A DNA stretch of 64,000 bases, taken from positions 72,911,642-72,975,641 of the forward strand of contig CM049306.1 of assembly GCA_026874595.1 (NCBI GenBank), given 5' to 3'. The DNA comes from Sipunculus nudus (lineage: Eukaryota > Annelida > Sipuncula > Golfingiida > Sipunculidae). The translations under genes and the position numbers were made by a program. The notes beneath the pieces were generated by a model. That model saw only the letters and a list, made by a program, of their open reading frames with translations, did not search any database and had not been told where the DNA came from. This document shows positions 63,801 through 64,000 of this stretch, one piece after another (within the stretch, counting starts at the first letter, position 1; every line of letters starts with the position of its first letter).

Positions 63801-63907
63801 GCGGAGACTTGCTAGTCTGGTCGACAAAAACTCAATCCTAGGTCAGCTCACTGAACATATCACAACGCACGTGGGCAAGACTGTGTCCCAGGTCAGCAAA
63901 GCAATAG
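48760..63907 (+). CDS. TBC1D25: TBC1D25 (OATL1), Rab GTPase-activating protein, exons 1-4 only
   Basis: TBC1D25 is a TBC-domain Rab-GAP reported to act on autophagosomes through Rab33B. Four exons give 151 codons colinear with the N-terminus of the vertebrate protein: REVVRIRVK, then CVDPELTSFEILQHLL, then ISYLGKDVRGRDAYLSLL-SDWDL and LKLKVDLKPFEE (ubiquitin/PB1-like N-terminal region), then LEDWDVIAPVDV and SILGQLTEHITTHVGKTVSQ. Phases 0, 2, 1 and 1 are consistent. The TBC catalytic domain is beyond the right edge. Introns are about 3.9, 1.4 and 9.3 kb and loaded with repeats. Confidence 0.92.
49075..51115 (+). repeat. Interspersed repeat family C, copy split by a DNA transposon
   Basis: 49080-49129 and 50650-51115 together align with the uninterrupted copy 11510-12055. 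TBC1D25 intron 1. Confidence 0.85.
49130..50649. mobile_element. Nested 1.52-kb inverted-repeat DNA transposon, TA target
   Basis: TA dinucleotides flank ends that read GAGTAA...tatcggacac and its imperfect reverse complement (about 26 bp). The motif gtgtccgatattaccc or its complement recurs inside, at about 49150, 49543, 49587, 50423 and 50443, giving several subterminal and internal inverted copies of the end. No transposase frame. TA target and short ends fit a Tc1/mariner-type (possibly pogo-like) non-autonomous element. Confidence 0.8.
51116..52739. other. Rest of TBC1D25 intron 1
   Basis: Contains reverse copy of family D (51300-51420) and a region with repeated gactcagactc/ttgactttgactttga motifs (51680-52130). 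Nothing coding. Confidence 0.5.
52740..52849 (+). CDS. TBC1D25: TBC1D25 exon 2
   Basis: KCDGMVQPEYKKLCVDPELT then SFEILQHLLAKAFNIRG. Acceptor GCTGTAG, donor GG|GTAAGT, ends in phase 2. Confidence 0.93.
52850..53706. other. First part of TBC1D25 intron 2
   Basis: Two copies of gtgctggga-tca near 53480 and 53565; otherwise nothing recognised. Confidence 0.5.
53707..54085. repeat. Tandem array of three long hairpins
   Basis: Units start tagtaaactt at 53707, 53831, 53953 and (truncated) 54075, period 122-124 bp. Each unit is itself an inverted repeat: taaatctattggtaaacac on one side and gtgtttaccaatagatt on the other around atatatgcaaacaaac, extended outward by tagtaaactta/taagtttacta arms. The last copy ends about 210 bp before exon 3. 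Confidence 0.92.
54297..54445 (+). CDS. TBC1D25: TBC1D25 exon 3
   Basis: DFTISYLGKDVRGRDAYLSL then LSDWDLDAAFLSASDP. Acceptor GATTACAG; the alternative upstream TATACAG would not restore the frame. Donor AAG|GTGAGT, ends in phase 1. Confidence 0.93.
54609..56667 (+). mobile_element. Helitron/Helentron-like element with tandem 180-bp core (copy 1)
   Basis: Left end is the palindrome atgcccccggggcat, right end ccccaggcgggggcattcgtg...catctagt. Between lie about eleven units of 180 bp (tttttttcgcaatgcctgca ... aaaatttcatgaaaaa), with exact 180-bp spacing from 54681 to 55941. Terminal hairpins, a tandem core and CTAG-type end are known from bivalve Helentron-related elements; I infer the class from that layout. 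No protein frame. Confidence 0.7.
56668..57036 (+). repeat. Repeat family F, copy 1
   Basis: Begins ttagctcagctgactgtaag, includes tttgtccgtcggcc and a gcaccatctgtattttt end. Confidence 0.7.
57038..57931 (+). repeat. Repeat family F, diverged longer copy
   Basis: Begins agctcagctgactataagtc, then tttgtccgtcgg; later part is a diverged body with two gatgtcccca/aatgtctcca-type internal repeats. Confidence 0.6.
57932..58552 (+). repeat. Repeat family F, copy 3 plus start of its second unit
   Basis: agctcagctgactttcagtc to ggcgccacctgtattttttt (58315), followed without a break by tttttctctatttttgagac... until it stops at the LINE fragment. This is the uninterrupted form of the junction that holds an insertion at 59722. 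Confidence 0.75.
58553..59345 (-). pseudogene. L1-type LINE fragment, reverse transcriptase, broken
   Basis: Minus-strand frames in order: RSRTKWHEHGERSNKYFLNL, a helical linker ending CEGMIT, NKTPGNDGL, ELTVSQRQSVITLIEKKGKD, NAWRPISLINVDCKVLSKIL, HIDQTAFV, then IRLISDITEF and DFAAAFDSVD (motif A). These are the L1/Tx1-clade linker and the first reverse transcriptase motifs. Two in-frame stops (near 59011 and 58935) and a frameshift near 58665 break it. Both ends are cut off and the catalytic YADD region is missing. Confidence 0.88.
59346..59721 (+). repeat. Repeat family F, copy 4 (first part, interrupted)
   Basis: agctcagctgactttcagtc to ggcgccacctgtattttta, nearly identical in layout to 57932-58315. 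Continues at 61605 after the insertion. Confidence 0.75.
59722..61604 (+). mobile_element. Helitron/Helentron-like element with tandem 180-bp core (copy 2)
   Basis: Left end atgcccc(caccacaaagtggcc)ggggcat, a longer stem-loop than copy 1; about nine to ten 180-bp units; right end ccccaggcgggggcattcgtg...catctagt. Inserted within the T-rich junction of repeat family F. Confidence 0.7.
61605..62945 (+). repeat. Repeat family F, four tandem units of about 335 bp
   Basis: Units start at about 61607, 61936, 62276 and 62616. Each runs ttttttctctatttttgagac, then ggacctagaatcttcat-like, ttaggtctctgttacccata, and ends tctgcagactggtgg-gccacctgtatt. Confidence 0.85.
62946..63135 (+). repeat. Terminal part of repeat family F
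   Basis: Ends cccagtcagctgagcgtcatgacc; gtcagctgagc is the reverse complement of the gctcagctgac start, so the family has short inverted ends. Confidence 0.6.
63136..63560. repeat. Tandem repeat family E, second locus
   Basis: gtgcatcggcctggaagtttg, tgtagaatacattcatgca, ggcgccacctacagtc, caggagtggtttgatgaat match 46770-47230. Confidence 0.75.
63561..63757. other. End of TBC1D25 intron 3
   Basis: Unremarkable up to the acceptor at 63757. Confidence 0.6.
63758..63907 (+). CDS. TBC1D25: TBC1D25 exon 4
   Basis: LEDWDVIAPVDVPQRR, SILGQLTEHITTHVGKTVSQ. Acceptor TATAACAG, donor ATAG|GTCAGT. The coding sequence continues past the window. Confidence 0.9.
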
Positions 63908-64000
63908 GTCAGTACCCAAGGTTCTCTGTGAGAATAGTTCTGTAAACAAATATATATATAGACCATATCCAAGATGTGCAAAATATTCCCAAAATATTTT

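Overview
This is a window of animal nuclear DNA. It is AT-rich, its genes are split into many short exons with consensus GT-AG introns, and most of it is interspersed and tandem repeats. The repeat types (tRNA-derived SINEs, miniature LTR elements, Helitron/Helentron-like elements with tandem cores, long 'agctcagctgact' repeats, L1- and CR1-like LINE remnants, TA microsatellites) and the invertebrate-style TRPM gene suggest a lophotrochozoan, most likely a mollusc such as a bivalve. The exact species cannot be read from the sequence.

Three protein-coding genes are supported. (1) A TRPM (melastatin-type TRP) cation channel runs on the minus strand from its start codon at 27606 to 2716. I could place 19 coding exons that join without a phase break into 947 codons: the N-terminal SLOG/MHR region, pre-S1, and S1 to S4. 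The pore half (S5-S6, TRP helix, C-terminus) is not in the window and must lie left of position 1. (2) A single-exon minus-strand gene at 43774-44544 encodes a 256-residue protein with one N-terminal membrane anchor and no family I recognise. (3) TBC1D25 (OATL1, a Rab-GAP) begins on the plus strand at 48760; its first four coding exons are present and the gene continues past the right edge.

The most striking feature is in the TRPM gene. Two minisatellites are built from exon-intron boundaries of the gene itself. In intron 12 a 39-bp unit carrying the 3' end of exon 12 and its GTAAGT donor is repeated so that seven identical donors sit exactly 39 bp apart, all in one open frame. In intron 17 a 60-bp unit carrying the acceptor and 5' end of exon 18 (first half of S1) is repeated about ten times; a 1-nt deletion in the third unit separates two in-frame acceptors from eight frame-breaking ones. 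A third, partial copy of an exon boundary (the end of exon 11, donor destroyed) lies in intron 11 beside a TA microsatellite. Together these could generate length isoforms of the channel, or merely be replication or recombination products seeded at splice sites.

Region by region: 1-2700 holds a GC-rich probable transposon segment and tandem repeats inside an unfinished TRPM intron; 2716-27606 is the TRPM gene, with introns holding miniature LTR (TRIM) elements, SINEs, MITE-like elements and a local duplication; 27.6-43.7 kb is intergenic, with a hAT-type element (8-bp target duplication), a 3.3-kb Mutator-like inverted-repeat element, more SINEs and TA arrays; 43.7-44.5 kb is the single-exon gene; 44.5-48.6 kb is largely unexplained DNA with tandem repeats; 48.7-64 kb is TBC1D25, whose third intron is filled by two arrays of 180-bp units, a cluster of roughly 330-bp repeats and an L1-like reverse transcriptase fragment. 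No functional link between the genes is implied by their being neighbours.
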